Translations under genes and position numbers: made by a program
Origin: Spirometra erinaceieuropaei
Taxonomy: Eukaryota > Platyhelminthes > Cestoda > Diphyllobothriidea > Diphyllobothriidae
DNA length: 64,000 nucleotides
Direction: 5' to 3'
Assembly: GCA_902702965.1 (NCBI GenBank)
Contig: CACRXP010000312.1
Location: 516,773 to 580,772 of the forward strand
The notes under the pieces: generated by a model
Databases searched by the model: none
Told to the model about the DNA's origin: nothing
Seen by the model: only the letters and a program-made list of their open reading frames with translations
Shown here: piece by piece, positions 34,778 through 45,849 of the stretch
How the letters are laid out: each line of letters opens with the position of its first letter
Position numbering within the stretch: the first letter of the stretch is position 1

Positions 34778-35871
34778 TAATTATTATATTCTTCCTCATC
34801 AGTGCTGCACACTCCTGCTGTTTGCTAGAACTCCTGATCGCTGGTTCAGGAAAAAAATGTGAGCGCTTTCACTTGCAAGCATTTGGTGGTACGTTCCTTC
34901 CACTGGTTTTTGCCCGCCGCTATCTCAAAAAGTCCTAGATATTTCAAACCCTCATTTGGCTAGTTCAGCCGCCGCAAGGTACGAGGTTCGCTGTTGCGCA
35001 AGTAGCTGAGACCAGGTTAGTGGTTTGTTCATGAACTTGTTTAAATCGAGACAGACGTTCACAGCGTTTGCCTCAAAATCCATATTCTTGCCCACTGGAC
35101 GAAGTATAAAGGCGCATTGGTCGACAAAGTTAATTAACCTATCTGCGCGTGCCACGGGCATGACCTGTGCCTCGCTGCGAGGGTGGCGGACTGCGATAGG
35201 GCGGGCGCAACCTCCTGTAGGTAAAAGAACCTACATCCGCATTTAGTAGATATGTGTGCGTTCCACCTAAAAGTAAGCCTGCACTACAGAATGACCGCCG
35301 CTGTAGGTTGTTTTCGTCTGGATGTATACTTGTCGCTTCGCTACACCAACACGTGTTTTATGGAAGGAACTTCGATACTGACCAATAATCGACTAGGCGG
35401 TTAGTCATGCTGGTAGAGGGACAATTAGTAGGCGTTTGCCCCATTTGTCAACAACTGTTGAAATTATTATCCTAGTTGGCAAGGGTTTGGTAGGTAATCC
35501 TCCCGGGGAGACCGCTTATAGTTACAGATATAACTCAAACCATGGCCATGCCTGCAAACGGAAATTTCCAATCAGTAAGCATTTAAGGAAACCTCGGACG
35601 TAACTGTTAGCTTAGTGCAAGCTCTAAAACCAAAATGCAAGCCTCCACCCTAAATGTAAACAATAGCCTAAGATAACCCTCGTCCCAGCAACAGTCAGTG
35701 ATAAAGGGACGCGCACCGATCTCGTCGCGTCTTTACGATTAGTCCGCTGGACTTCTAACCAACCGAAAACAGGTTCATGTATCAGGGGCTGGAAAGCACT
35801 GGTTAACGGCAGTAAAAAATCCATGAATGACTATTCAAGTACTCCTTGTCATTGTTTGCAATCCGGATCTG
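34778..35871. other. No recognised feature
   Basis: Nothing recognised. Opposed frames near 34952-35246 share codon-third bias only by overlap. Confidence 0.35.
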
Positions 35872-35882
35872 TATATATATAT
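35872..35882. repeat. (TA)n run
   Basis: TA microsatellite at the left edge of a family B element. Confidence 0.7.
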
Positions 35883-35905
35883 AGGAACGACAGAGAATGC
35901 GGGTA

Positions 35906-35954
35906 GATTGATACAGCACTGTTTCGGGCTTATTCTGCCTTCATTCAGCCAATC
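35906..35954 (-). ncRNA. Hammerhead-like segment, family B left arm
   Basis: Same sequence as 36308-36356 on the opposite strand: stem I GAUUGG/UCAAUC, an expanded CUGAAUGA box, GAAA and an ACAG/CUGU stem III. Confidence 0.45.
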
Positions 35955-36307
35955 ATAACCCTGACCACCAGCAGTTGGAACCAGAAACACAAACATGCGC
36001 ACAGACGCACCTGGCGCAGTCGGTCCACCGACTTCGGCCTGGTAATTGGTTGCCTGTTCGTGACCTTTGCCACACATACGGAGCTTGTTTGCTTTGTGAA
36101 GCCAAAAGATCGGTGTGCGCCCATTCCTGATTGATAAATACCCGATCTGCAGCGACAGAGAATGACAGGTGGCGAGGCACTGATGAACATCGGTTCGATG
36201 AAGTGCTTATGACCCATCTGGTAGGCCTCAGTGGTGGACCGACTGCGCCAGGTGCGTCTGTGCGCATGTTTGTGTTTCTGGTCTCAGCTGCTGGTGGTCA
36301 GGGTTAT

Positions 36308-36356
36308 GATTGGCTGAATGAAGGCAGAATAAGCCCGAAACAGTGCTGTATCAATC
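36308..36356 (+). ncRNA. Hammerhead-like segment, family B right arm
   Basis: GAUUGG (36308-36313) pairs with UCAAUC (36351-36356). CUGAAUGA (36314-36321) replaces CUGANGA with one extra nucleotide. GGC/GCC forms a short stem II, GAAA is at 36337-36340, ACAG-UG-CUGU forms stem III, and A36350 would be the cleavage-site nucleotide. The layout is that of a type I hammerhead, but the inserted core nucleotide makes activity uncertain. Confidence 0.5.
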
Positions 36357-36507
36357 TACCCGCATTCTCTGTCGTCCCTCCTCGCTGCTATTATGACTTG
36401 GCCGACTTCGGCCTGGTAATTGGTTGCCTGTTCGTGACCTTTGCCACACATACGGAGCTTGTTTGCTTTGTGAAGCCAATAGATCGGTGTGCGCCCATTC
36501 CTGATTG

Positions 36508-36523
36508 ATATATATATATATAT
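36508..36523. repeat. (TA)n run
   Basis: TA microsatellite joining family B to a PLE-1 3' fragment. Confidence 0.8.
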
Positions 36524-36791
36524 CGTCACCCCCTCCCCTACCCTCCAACGCAGGGAGCCCGAACAGTTCGCCCTCCCCTCCCCCGCCACAGATCCTAGCC
36601 TAATTATGCGTCCACCCGCATTTCATGCATTAGTTGCTTGCCTGTCAGTGGCTGCCCTGTCATGCCAACCAATTTAGTTTGATCATTTCACTTTCTCCTT
36701 CGTTTATTTCGTCTGACGACGGGTTGGTGTCACCAGCTCGAAAATTCACGAGTACAACTCAATTCTTTCCGACGAGCCTTCTATCTTCTTC
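36524..36791 (+). mobile_element. PLE-1 3' end fragment
   Basis: It is closely similar to the last ~270 bp of the PLE-1 3' regions at 16.9 and 20.1 kb, including CCTAGCCTAATTATG, GCATTAGTTGCTTGCC and the hammerhead-like hairpin. It is extremely 5'-truncated with no coding part. (TA)n runs lie on both sides. Confidence 0.75.
36713..36743 (+). ncRNA. Hammerhead-like hairpin in PLE-1 3' fragment
   Basis: CUGACGA (36713-36719), C, GGGUUGG, UGUCA loop, CCAGCUC, GAAA (36740-36743). It is identical to the copy at 20104-20134. Confidence 0.4.
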
Positions 36792-36814
36792 ATATATATA
36801 TATATATATATATA
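36792..36814. repeat. (TA)n run
   Basis: TA microsatellite between the PLE-1 fragment and a hammerhead SINE. Confidence 0.85.
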
Positions 36815-37162
36815 ATGGTAGGGGGCGCTCACCGATCGTTCATACGGAACTCACTCGTTCCGTTGTGCCTTAAGGGCTCTCTCTCGAGCCCAACCAGCAG
36901 CCGCACGGCGGCGCATGATATATAGGCAGAATGGTATTACTGACAAAGACAAGGGAGACTGGAATGGCCATTTCTGCCTGATTAGCCGTCGTCAGCCAGT
37001 CATACCCAAACCCGAAGTGTGGAAAAACCGAGCATCGAACTCGCGACCTGTTGGTTTAGAAGTCCACGCCTCTACCCACCGGGCCATTCTGCCTATATTT
37101 CATTGTATATTCCCGATCGTAAACCGACAGGGCAACAGGCTCGCGGCCCGGTGGGTAGAGTG
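36815..37162 (-). mobile_element. Hammerhead SINE (family A), near-satellite copy with inverted head
   Basis: 36818-37087 is nearly identical to a 312-bp satellite unit at 63 kb: tail with GATCGTTCATACGGAACTC, hammerhead at 36957-37001, and tRNA-Arg-like head to 37087. At about 37088 the sequence flips and a second head runs in plus sense (GGCCCGGTGGGTAGAG near 37146), giving a head-to-head joint. Confidence 0.75.
36957..37001 (-). ncRNA. Type I hammerhead ribozyme in SINE
   Basis: Stem I GACUGG/CCAGUC is fully Watson-Crick. CUGACGA and GAAA are intact, and stem III is AU-GGCC-AU with U in the cleavage position. Stem II (GGCU/AGGC) has one internal G-G mismatch plus C-A at its base, which probably weakens it. 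Confidence 0.7.
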
Positions 37163-37689
37163 CTATTGAGCCTAGCACACTATCATTGAGCCACGGTACC
37201 ACCGCCATGTCCCCTGTGATCGAGTATGTCAACTACTTTGAGAAGGTGCTCAGACGCCCCTGGCGCAGACCCAGTGGTGGACCAGCTGCGCCAGGTGCGT
37301 CTGAGCGCAGGTTTGTGTTTCCGGAACCAGTTGGTGGTGGTCAGGGTTATGATTGGCTGAATGAAGGCAAACAAGCCCGAAACAGTGCTGTATCAATCTG
37401 CCCCCCAGACTCTGTCATCTCCCCTCTGCTATCATAGCTTGACCGACTTCGGCCTGGTAGGTGGTTGTCTGTTCGTGACTCCTATAGCCTATGCGAAGCT
37501 TGTTTGCTTCGGGAAGCCAATGGATCGGTGTGCGCCCATTTCTGAGTGAATATATATATATATAACTTCATAATGGTGTCGTATTAACGTATCGATGACC
37601 GCCTTCTCAAAGTAATTGACATACTCGATCACAGGGGACATGGCGGTGTTACCGTTGCTCAATGATAGTGTGCTAGGCTCAATAGCACT
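37163..37689. repeat. Foldback enclosing a family B copy
   Basis: 37163-37249 and 37598-37689 are near-identical inverted repeats (both contain CATACTCGATCACAGGGGAC or its complement). Between them lies a family B half-element ending in a (TA)n run at 37550-37564. Confidence 0.7.
37351..37398 (+). ncRNA. Hammerhead-like segment, family B
   Basis: Same plan as 36308-36356: GAUUGG/UCAAUC stem I, CUGAAUGA, GGC/GCC stem II, GAAA, ACAG/CUGU stem III. It differs only in the stem II loop. Confidence 0.45.
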
Positions 37690-37790
37690 TGAGTACTAAA
37701 GAAGACGAGTTCTAATCACAAGTGTATGTAGGGCTGGCTAACGGCGACCAAAAATTCAGAAATTATCATCCCAGCCTTCCATATGCTTGT
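37690..37790 (+). mobile_element. Hammerhead SINE remnant
   Basis: A worn B box (GAGTTCTAATC) is followed at 37732-37777 by a hammerhead relic. GGCTGG still pairs with CCAGCC and GAAA survives, but CUGANGA is replaced by CUAACGGCGA. Confidence 0.45.
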
Positions 37791-37867
37791 CAGAACTCTG
37801 CCTTGATTATATATAGGCTTTTTAAAGAGTTATAGGAATACATTAGGAAAACAATAAAGAATGATCC

Positions 37868-38215
37868 TTACCATGGTAATGCCAGGTTTATCACGTGGTC
37901 TAACTGCTTACAGGATTCTGTTTTCCTCCCCGGCATTGCAGCGGCCTCTGCAAAGCGCAAGAGACGCCTGGTCGTCGCCCGAAACAGGACCTTGAATGCA
38001 ACCATTGAGTCCACCGTATGGCTCGTGTCCACTAGGTGCTTTGTAAGTGCGCTCCTGGGTACTATATTTTCCGCCTTACGTAGCCACTTCGGCATGTGCT
38101 CAGCTGACCTTAGCTTAATAGCTAACATGCATTTAGTAACTAGACGAAAGAAAAAGTAAGCAGGAACGTGCTCGGAAGACGTGGTAGTTCGACCAACGTT
38201 ACCGACGATGTCCAC
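37868..38215 (-). pseudogene. GIY-YIG-type retroelement tail, open remnant (lineage 2)
   Basis: A 115-residue open frame on the minus strand contains LRSAEHMPKWLRKAE (R-x-x-EH-x-PKW), SALTKHLVDTSHTVD (H-x-x-DT-x-H box), MVAFKVLFRATTR, LLRFAEAAAMPGRK (EA helix with the presumed catalytic glutamate), CKQLDHVINL and a terminal LALPW. This is the most continuous copy of lineage 2 but lacks the upstream GIY-YIG strands and any RT. It is probably the 3' coding end of a PLE-related element, 5'-truncated. The N-terminal 30 residues are not recognised. Confidence 0.6.
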
Positions 38216-38400
38216 CGTGTGCTTTGCAGCAAGGGGAGAGCAGGCACGGTGATTTTTGTTTTATTTAGTTTACGGTGACTGTAGACTTGCGCAGCATCTA
38301 CCGCACACCCTCTTCCCCTGCCTGGACTCTGTGACAAGACAGTTAAAAGGACCGGAGTCGGGAGAGGGCACAGGCGAACCTGCACTTAGGGGCACCACCA
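38190..38400 (+). repeat. Dispersed GC-rich repeat, family F
   Basis: Matches 61690-61905 from GATGTCCACCGTGTG through GTAGACTTGCGCAGCATC to GGACCGGAGTCGGGAGAGG. Confidence 0.55.
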
Positions 38401-40775
38401 ATATCTCTGGTCCAAGATGTTAACTAACAACAAAATAAACGGCCCAGAAAAGTGGGTATGACTAGGAAGCCGTGCTCACTATCTGTGTACCTAGAAAAAA
38501 CACACACGTATCTACCGGCAGCAGGCCAGGTGCCAGAGAGCTGCCAACTTCCACCATGGTGCAACGACCATTTTTTGCTGAATCATACGAAGGCAGACGC
38601 ATACAATCCTTAAGGCCCTTGGAAGACGTAATGACCATGAGACGAATGTTACATAATTTACCAAATGTGTATGATGAATAATTACAATACGTGAATTAAC
38701 TGCATTAAACAGCGGTTAAGTAGAAGTTGCGAAATACACCAGAGTTTCATCGTGACTTCACTCACGATGCGTCCATCCGAAGCTTTATTGTTTACCATCT
38801 GAGATATAGGTTTATTTGAGCTTTGCAGACTTTTAAAGGAAACCTCCACCTGATATGATGTCACTGAGACAGACATTTTTCTGCCTTTGAGCTGGCGTTA
38901 ATTTTCCGTACGACCGTAGCATCTGATACCAAAACGCTATTTGTCTAAAGTGATTTCCACTAAGATTTGCGTAGGTCACAAAACGGGCTGGATCTGCTAA
39001 AGTTTAGATAGGAAAACTATTTCGATTTGAAATTTTAATGTATAAGGATATTAACCACTTAAATAGGATAAATGAACTGAAAGTTGGGGAAGTGTTTTCA
39101 GGCTTCCTCAAGAAGGGGAGACTCGTTCGTGAACAGCATTGCACGCTTTGGCAAACAAGCATGAATGGGGAGGATATTTCCTAGATAAGTTAAAATGGTA
39201 AGTTCAAGTTTGCCGAAGGTTAAGAAAAATATATTACCAAATGCATGCAAGTAGAAGGAAGCAACTTGAAATATCGCCCGTTTGCAGGTGTCCGGCAGAC
39301 AATTTTAAAGGCTTATTTGGCATTGACTCGATAAATCGTATTAACAAGACGTGCGAGGCTAGCACTCAAAATCGATCTGTTTTCACCTCTGCCTAGTCAG
39401 GCGGGTATGTGTTTACGTACTACCTTTTTGAGGCGTCTCGTTGTGTGGCCATTATATCCCACTGCACAGTTTCATTGGCCAGTGAGGTACAAGTAATTGA
39501 AAGAACTTTAATCACCTAACTCTCAGACCTGCTGGCCGACTTTCAAGCTGTGCGAATTAAGGCAACATCAGGCAGGAAAAACTTGTCATAAATGCGCACT
39601 ATTTAAGGAATATATTTCTGCGTAAATACCCTTTGAAAGGTTAACTGTCGTATGCGGCGCAAGGGGATACAGCTGAGACTTGCGCATGATCGCGTTGTGA
39701 TGAGGTAAACCCGCGCCCACTATCTCACATCCGCCACTTTTCAGTGACAAATCCATTTGGACTTGGCGTGAGCGCAAGCGCGGAAAAAACTGGAGAGTCG
39801 GTCTAAACAGGCTTCTCACGCGCTGGTCGCTAATCCTGCGTTAACTAGTTTTCATAGATGGGACCTCGTATCCATCACGGAACAATGCAGCTGTAAAAGT
39901 CGGATTGAAAAGGAATCCGGGTAGGATCAAATTATCCCGTCAGTAAGCAGCCTTCCGAGACATGGTCTTTAGGGTGGCATGACGGATAGGGACTGTGTGC
40001 GATTGTTTACGCTTAAGAGATAATGCGTACGATACGAGCTGTACCAATTTCGCACCCTTTTCCTTTGTTTCAAAACAAATTCGAGACAAGGCGTCTAGGT
40101 GGTGCAGGAAGGTGAGGTGGGGCTCAAAGACCGATTCGGACGCAGAAATACTGCCTATCATGGACCACACATTACATCGGATGTCGGGATGTTGCAAATG
40201 CCATAAAGAGTAAATTTTAAAATAAACACTACGGTCAGACTTTTGTTACAAAGAGGGAGTGCTTTACAGTTTCGGTCGGCAGACTTCCAAGCGATGACTT
40301 TAAGTGTTCAATGGAAGCGTTTATGTCCGCGACCAAACATCTCTAATCATCTGCTGCTGTACTTGATCGGACACTCGAAACTAGATAAATAAATATGGTT
40401 TTGTTTGTCGTTTTCCTGCTTGACTTGATGCCTGGGCAACTCGAGGCTTATTTCAAACGAGGATATCAAAGAAAGTGAGCTTGCTATTTTGTTCTGTTAT
40501 GCGAGGCACATTATCTGCGGTATGAATTCGAAACAGACAAACACAAGTATATTTATTGATAGCAACAAACTTTGCGACGTCTTACCAAATGCTGCCCGTC
40601 GCTGCATAGTACAGACAAGGAATAGGAAACAAAGAAAAATAATGAAAAACAGAAAAGTCACCTTTTTTACACGCATATTAATCAATGAAAATGGTAATAT
40701 AAAAACGCCCTTTCAGGAAGGAAATATGGGGAAAGTAAGGTGTACAAGGACAGGCGTAAATCCACGGACTAAGGA
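38401..40775. other. No recognised feature
   Basis: About 2.4 kb without a recognised repeat family or domain. Confidence 0.4.
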
Positions 40776-41260
40776 TTACCAGGGTAAGTTTAGGTTAACC
40801 ACGTGGTCTAACTGATTGCATGGGTCAGCCGTCTCCCAGCGTCTTTTGGATGTCTCCAAGCAACACAGTGCCCGAGTTGATCGTGCCCGAATAGACGTTA
40901 TGGAGTCAGCGGTGTAACCGCCGTATGGAAGGTGTTTCGTGACAGCAAGATCACAAATTTCATTTTCCTGCCATAAAGCCATTTAGGCAGACGTTCTGCT
41001 GACCTGGCTGGTAGTTACCATTTCCGTTCGCTGAATGTTTTTTTATCCACATGTGCGTTTGAATTTATAAACACAGTATGACATGACGTGTCCGTGGAAT
41101 AGGGACAGCTTTAATGGGACTACCAAATTTGAGTTCGGCTGCATCGTGCGCCCTTTCAGTGGCACATCTCATTCGTCGCTGGATGGTATTTAAAAGGCTG
41201 TCAGTCTTTAGTGGCAAGGATATTACAGCGGACTTTCACATTTCGTCTTCCTAATGCTGC
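40776..41260 (-). pseudogene. GIY-YIG-type retroelement tail, remnant (lineage 2)
   Basis: The minus-strand reading shows LPARSAERLPKWL (R-x-x-E-x-LPKW), then a decayed histidine box (LLSRNTFHTAV), ALCCLETSKRRW and a terminal CNQLDHVVNLNLPW, closely like the end at 37868. Upstream to 41260, a linker similar to 5012-5250 is recognisable (FKYHPATNEMCH). Stops and shifts occur throughout. Confidence 0.5.
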
Positions 41261-41994
41261 TTGTCAAGTTACCATTTGTATTCATTAATCAAAGTGCAGC
41301 AACCAACGACCTTATTACTTTGTTTTAATTCTTCTGTGTAATTTTATATAGTCGTCTGTTCCTTATTCGTTAAATGTGCTATGCAGCAACGGGGTTGCAA
41401 TTGATAAGTCGTCGCAAAATAGACTTCTACCAATAAAGGTAGTTAAATTGCCTCAAATAGCCGTTAACTCACTAAAGAACGAAAAACTGAACACACATTG
41501 AGACACGGTCGGTCGGATTCCCTAGGCACTGCTTTGTGGCTTTGGCCTCTAAGCTAGTGAATTTCGGTATTTGAGAAATTTTGTTCGCTTTTTGAATTTA
41601 AAAGAGCCATGAACAGCAGAATATACTTGTACTAAATAGTTCGCAAGGACTTCCTGTCACCTCGTAAAGCAAATAATGAGTAGTGAAGACTCAGCAAGTT
41701 GAGCGTATTTTGTAAATCAATATGTCAGCCACAAAGATGGAATTTAATGCACAGAGTCTCATCAACGAAAGTGGTAAAGTAAACAGGCGATGGGAGAAGA
41801 GAAAGGGCATGAAGGAATGTTTAAATCAGAGAATTAGTCGTGATCAGGACATTTTTGTTTTACTACGTAGTTTAGATGTTAATACAATTTATTGATTTTG
41901 ATTTGAATTCGTAAGCTGCACGAACTGCACGAACAAGTACTTGAATGGTTGTTTATGAATAAACTCTGCGACCGCTGCCAATTTTCCCCCAAAC
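41261..41994. other. No recognised feature
   Basis: Nothing recognised. Confidence 0.4.
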
Positions 41995-42290
41995 GAATAA
42001 TGACATTAATATTTTTATGCAGGTTGTCTATGAAATATATTTTAATTTATAAGGCCATTGAAAATCAATAAGAAAAATTCATGCACTTTAAGCATTCTTT
42101 TATATCGAACATAGTTTTCGCAGGTAGCCGAATAGACGTTCAGTCAATAACTGGCATCTTGATTCAACTTAATTATCATGGAATAATGCTGCATGGCAAT
42201 AAATGTTACATTAATATTTAAGTAATATTTCCGATTCGAAGACCTATCTGAGATTTTCGGCTTACCTACTCTATATACGCGCGCACACTT
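41995..42290. mobile_element. Family M MITE, right-arm fragment
   Basis: TATGAAATATATTTTAATTT, GGCCATTGAAAATCAATAAG and AATTATCATGGAATAATGC follow the order of a right arm; the terminus is poorly preserved. Confidence 0.45.
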
Positions 42291-43579
42291 AGCGAAGGCT
42301 ACAAAAGTATTAATTGATAAGTTACTAGGTAGGGTATGCGGCTCGGATCTCCCATAGGAAAGAGCTTCTTAAGAGATATGCTACGAGGGAATGATGGAAG
42401 CTGACTCACAGTCCACCGGTCAACCGCTCCACACAAAAACACATTCTATCAGCGCATGTCGTACTAGAGGTTTTCACATAAACGTTTTTTTTAGATTTTT
42501 TCTCACAGAATGCATTTTTAGTGAACCTGATATTCCGTTTTAGTCCGCAGAACGTCTCAGGTAGCAAAAGACGGTGTTAATTAACACTGGTTGTGTTCTG
42601 TGAAAAAACTGCGAAGAAAGCATATCCTGTCTACTTAAAGGTTGATTTGTCAACAATTTTTTTGCTACAAGGTCGGATGCCTCCAGATTCTTAGCTGAAA
42701 ACACCGCTCCAACGCCTTCAAACGAGGTTTCTGATTCCATAAATAACGGTCCTCTCCTCTTGACAAAAACGCCAGTCTGTCAAATGTGCGGGAACAGTTG
42801 GCGGACTCTGCTTTGTCTGCTGGCTAATGGCACGTCAACGAGCAGTGGTGGTAATTGAACTACATGTATCGAAAACGAGAAGAGAAACAGACAAACACTT
42901 TCGGGTCTAGCATTTTTTCTCCTGCTGACCGATAGTGTAACTGACACCAGGGGTTGGAAGACTGCAATCTGGTTCACTGGCTGCTAAGGCATGACGAACG
43001 CGCTGCTAACTTTTGGGCATAGAGAACAGTCACCCTGGCGTTACGTCCTACCGAGGAAAAACGCTTTACGTTGTATTTTTGAAAAGACAAGCCTGCCATG
43101 CGTATGGTAGCAGAAAGCTGCGAATGCCATCGCGAGCCAGGGCAGTGGTCACGTGGGAACGACATAATTCTGTTGTGTGGGCGCTAGCCTAACCGCACCT
43201 AACCACACTGACTGACAAAAGGTCTGTGCGGATGCAGCTTCAAATTAAAATTCCAAGCAAGGGTTACCAGAAAACCAGCATTCAGGGATAAATTTCCCTT
43301 TCGCTCTCTATCATATTATCACAGGTCGTCATCTGCTAGGTACGTTTTGAGGGCCACTAAGAAGAAAATGTATGACAATAGAAGCTAAAAGATGAGTTTC
43401 AGGAAGCAGTGAAGAAGAAGGGAACATCGGCACCGATGACCTTTTATAAGAATCTGAAATATTATGTAAAAAATTCTTTTTGTGACGATCGCCGCTCCTT
43501 CCTTTGGGGAAGAAGCTGGTTTTCTTTACGTTCGTCAAAACACTGATACCCGTTGTCGATCAAAGCAAAAACCCCAATC
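42291..43579. other. No recognised feature
   Basis: Nothing recognised. Confidence 0.4.
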
Positions 43580-44965
43580 TGTGTGCTATTTCATGATATC
43601 TTTACCGAAATACTGAAACGCGTTTTCGTCTCGTAAAGGTTACTTAAGAAGGGTTGTAACATTGATTGCCATGCAGCATAACCCTTAGATATTTTAGTCA
43701 TGTCAAAATGCCGGCTTTTAACCGAGCTTTTATCCAGCAGTCTGCAAAAATGTAGCTCCATAGAAATGGTTCTATGTGTAGTAGGATTTTTTTCTCATTG
43801 ACGTTTGATGTCCTTATGATGCCAAGTGTATTTTATGTAATGAATGCACAAAATATTTGCACAACATTTTGTATTGGATAGCTGAATCACGTGTTTGATC
43901 ATGAAGTGCCTACGCAATAAACGTTGTATTTCTAAATTTATGGACGTTGCCAGAACAATTTACAACTCGGCTTGTATCCGCTGTTAATTATTATGAACGT
44001 TTTAGAGTATCTTCTTAATAGCATATAAAAATGTACGATAATCCTCAAGAGGAATATATACAGCATGCAGCTTAGACACCCCGAATGCACGTGCGACGGC
44101 AGGACGTGTCCGAAGTTATCCTGGAATTGAATGCTTTTAAAAACGAATTCTATTTTCATTTGAGACAAAATATTTAAAGCGGCCATAATTGACTACCGAA
44201 CAAATAAAAAGACAGCAGTTTTATGCACGTTTTATATAAAAAAAAACATTTAAATGTCTAAGAGCTTCGCAAATCAATAAAGCAAACGCAAACCATCTAA
44301 GTAATGGATGAAGACATCTCCGAATACTTCACGCTTTTTTGTTTTCATTCGACTATCCGTAAAGACATACTCTGTACTATTCTGTAAACGTCAAAACCTC
44401 TGGTTCTCTAATAATAACATGTTTTTTAACAAACCGATTCCAACTGTTAGAATGGAACAAAAATTGACTTTCCTCTGCAACAAGCTCTGCATTCGAGGGC
44501 AAATTATTCTCATATCAAAGACGAAGATGCTCGGATACGCAGTCGAAGTCTAGGGTGGATATGATCATTAAACTTCGCGCGAATGTATCGCAAAGTACAC
44601 TTACGCTCAAATTTATGAGTACTTTGTCGGATAAAATTGCGGGTACAAATTTACTGCACAGGAAAACGGTATTCCACTGAAACGACTGGAGAAGCAAACA
44701 AAGTGAGGAATGTTTAAAGCGACTGAAAATTCTTATATCGTTTTTCGTTATCAGGTTTCATGAGATAGGTCACGCACCATAATCATTTTTTACAGAGTGT
44801 GGATTTTGCAAAGACAGCAAAGGAATTTGCTTAAGAGTAGGCATCCTGATTTGACCGAAATAGCTTAAACTTCTTCGGTGCGATCATCAATAGTACAATA
44901 CTGCAAAATTGCAAAATTTCGGTTAACATTTCATGTGATGGCATATCTGCTTTAGTGAAAATGCC
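43580..44965. mobile_element. Composite of worn family M MITE copies
   Basis: A left arm at about 43588-43850 (CTGAAACGCGTTTTCGTCTC, TTCTCATTGACG) is followed by central sequence and right-arm-like blocks near 44220-44280. Two further right ends lie at about 44758-44782 (TTTCATGAGATAGGTCACGC) and 44900-44965. This suggests at least two nested copies. Confidence 0.4.
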
Positions 44966-45134
44966 CCTTTCTGCCGATCTGCCAGTCACTGAGTGAGAAC
45001 GAAATGGTCAGTAACGACGAAGTATCTGGTTAAGGTCTTGATGTGATTTGAGCGCTCTGACCAACAGGTCCACTCACGCTTGTTTGGACAAAAAAAAACG
45101 GCTAGATCGCAGTTGGTAGCCAGGAATGGGAAAG

Positions 45135-45430
45135 CGGACTGCGACCTTAACCCTAACCATAAAATCAACCTGAAACGTTAACCGTTAACCTTGACGGCAA
45201 CCATAACCCTAACCGAAATCGTAAACGGAACTGCAGCCCTTAGACACAGCCGTAACTGGAAAACCTAACCGTAATACTGATACCCAATCGCACACTCAAA
45301 CCCTAGCCATAACCCGAAAACCTAAGCCTAAAGGCGTAAGAATAACCCGAAAATGGGAAACCATTAACCGTTACCCTAATCCTAACCTCAGACGTAAAAC
45401 GGAAGCCAAACGGGTCAGATGTGATTATGG
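45135..45430. repeat. Degenerate telomere-like array
   Basis: Repeated CTTAACCCTAACC, CATAACCCTAACC and CCCTAGCCATAACCC-type units, much mutated. Flanking inverted ends were not identified, unlike 3.8, 11.1 and 12.9 kb. Confidence 0.6.
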
Positions 45431-45849
45431 AATCTCACAAAATAGTCCCAGTAAACAAACCCCCCGGCCACCTGTAATACGGGGCCTGACTTCCAACTGA
45501 GATCTGGCTGAAAACAAATCAGAATAGTAAGTTTCTTATGCACGGAACTCCGGACGAATCGTCCGACGTAGGCGTTCACTAGCAAGGCAACAGAACGTGA
45601 CGAAGGAGATACGATCGTTGGAACAAGCGCTTCATTATACTTCCAAAATTAATCAAAAAGCACAACGACCTCCCCGCTCCATATTCTGCGTTGTGTCTTT
45701 GTCAAGCGAAGTAGTTAGCCGCTGGGACAGCGTGCGGATGACCACCGTTCCGGTGTCAATATCGGCGAGCCAAATTGCCTAGGAGTACACTCGAATGACG
45801 AAATCCGGCCGTCAGCAACTCGACGGCGTGCGATGAACGTGGGAATCGA
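45431..45849. other. No recognised feature
   Basis: Nothing recognised. Confidence 0.35.

Larger units (their letters stand above)
35884..36507. mobile_element. Family B inverted element with two hammerhead-like arms
   Basis: The arms 35885-36033 (minus sense) and 36230-36384 (plus sense) are near-identical inverted copies. In addition 36031-36140 and 36403-36507 are near-identical direct repeats starting CCGACTTCGGCCTGG. Each inverted arm carries a hammerhead-like segment. A B-box-like GGTTCGATGA lies near 36192. Both outer ends are at (TA)n runs. Overlapping frames of about 100 residues are by-products of these repeats. Confidence 0.65.

Noticed and set aside
35953..36508. Overlapping 90-125-residue frames on both strands
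   Set aside because: They are produced by the inverted and direct repeats of family B.
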